NCBI GenBank assembly: GCA_003232445.1
Contig: QIJM01000351.1
Location: 1 to 6,123 of the forward strand
DNA from: Paraglaciecola arctica
GTDB lineage: Bacteria; Pseudomonadota; Gammaproteobacteria; Enterobacterales; Alteromonadaceae
Reading direction: 5' to 3'
Length of the DNA: 6,123 nucleotides
Each line of letters begins with the position of its first letter. Within the stretch, counting starts at the first letter, position 1. Below are positions 6,069 to 6,123 of this stretch, piece after piece. A program made the position numbers and the translations under genes. The notes under the pieces were generated by a model that saw only the letters and a list, made by a program, of their open reading frames with translations, was not told the DNA's origin and did no database searches.

Positions 6069-6123
6069 ATGAGTTGCTTATCAAAAATTATCGTGCTGTC
6101 TTTAGCGCTTGGTGCGTTCTCAT
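6069..6123 (+). CDS. N-terminus of an exported protein, cut by the window end
   Basis: ATG 6069 opens a frame that stays open to the window edge and reads MSCLSKIIVLSLALGAFS. This has the form of a signal peptide: Lys at position 6, then a hydrophobic stretch IIVLSLALGAF. AAGGA at 6057-6061 is 7 bases upstream, ideal spacing and identical to the site before the DUF945 gene. The mature protein is outside the window, so no function can be named. Cys3 is too early in the hydrophobic region to be a lipobox cysteine. Confidence 0.7.
   Translation, partial: MSCLSKIIVLSLALGAFS

Overview
This window looks like a chromosomal segment from a marine gammaproteobacterium, most likely Alteromonadales (Glaciecola/Paraglaciecola/Alteromonas-like). 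That placement is inferred from moderate AT richness, AAGGA-type ribosome binding sites, a YdgA-type DUF945 protein, a GlyGly-CTERM sorting tail (a gammaproteobacterial trait) and a tRNA with an encoded CCA end. Every gene I can support is on the + strand. I see no mobile element, CRISPR array, integrase or phage gene.

Layout: 1-158 is the region after an unseen upstream gene, with an A/T-rich hairpin at 51-76. 159-2891 encodes a large exported, surface-anchored 'choice-of-anchor B' protein: signal peptide, beta-helix-like N-terminus, LVIVD-type propeller with conserved histidines, two Calx-beta domains, a PKD/Ig-like domain and a GlyGly-CTERM tail. 3047-4468 encodes a cysteine-free, membrane-anchored periplasmic DUF945 (YdgA-like) protein. 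A hairpin at 4494-4515 follows it. 4546-4582 is a good stable-RNA promoter (ATGACA, 17 bp, TATACT, then GCGCG), driving a CAU-anticodon tRNA at 4627-4703. The acceptor and anticodon stems fit tRNA-Ile2 (reads AUA after lysidine modification) better than elongator tRNA-Met. 4967-5761 encodes a DUF6671 protein whose C-terminus carries four CxxC motifs. A possible five-codon minigene abuts its start.

The last 360 bp is the least conventional part. A 16-codon reading frame at 5911-5961 with a well-placed AAGGA encodes a Tyr/Phe-rich peptide that recalls attenuator leader peptides. Several short inverted repeats follow it, and then a signal-peptide gene starts at 6069 and runs off the window.

The genes do not form an obvious pathway. 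The first two products act in the cell envelope, while the DUF6671 protein is probably cytoplasmic. Each gene is separated by 150 bp or more, so they are probably separate transcription units. I find no convincing defence system or biosynthetic cluster. The best candidates for something undescribed are the aromatic leader frame with its structured downstream region, and the uncharacterised DUF6671 protein.
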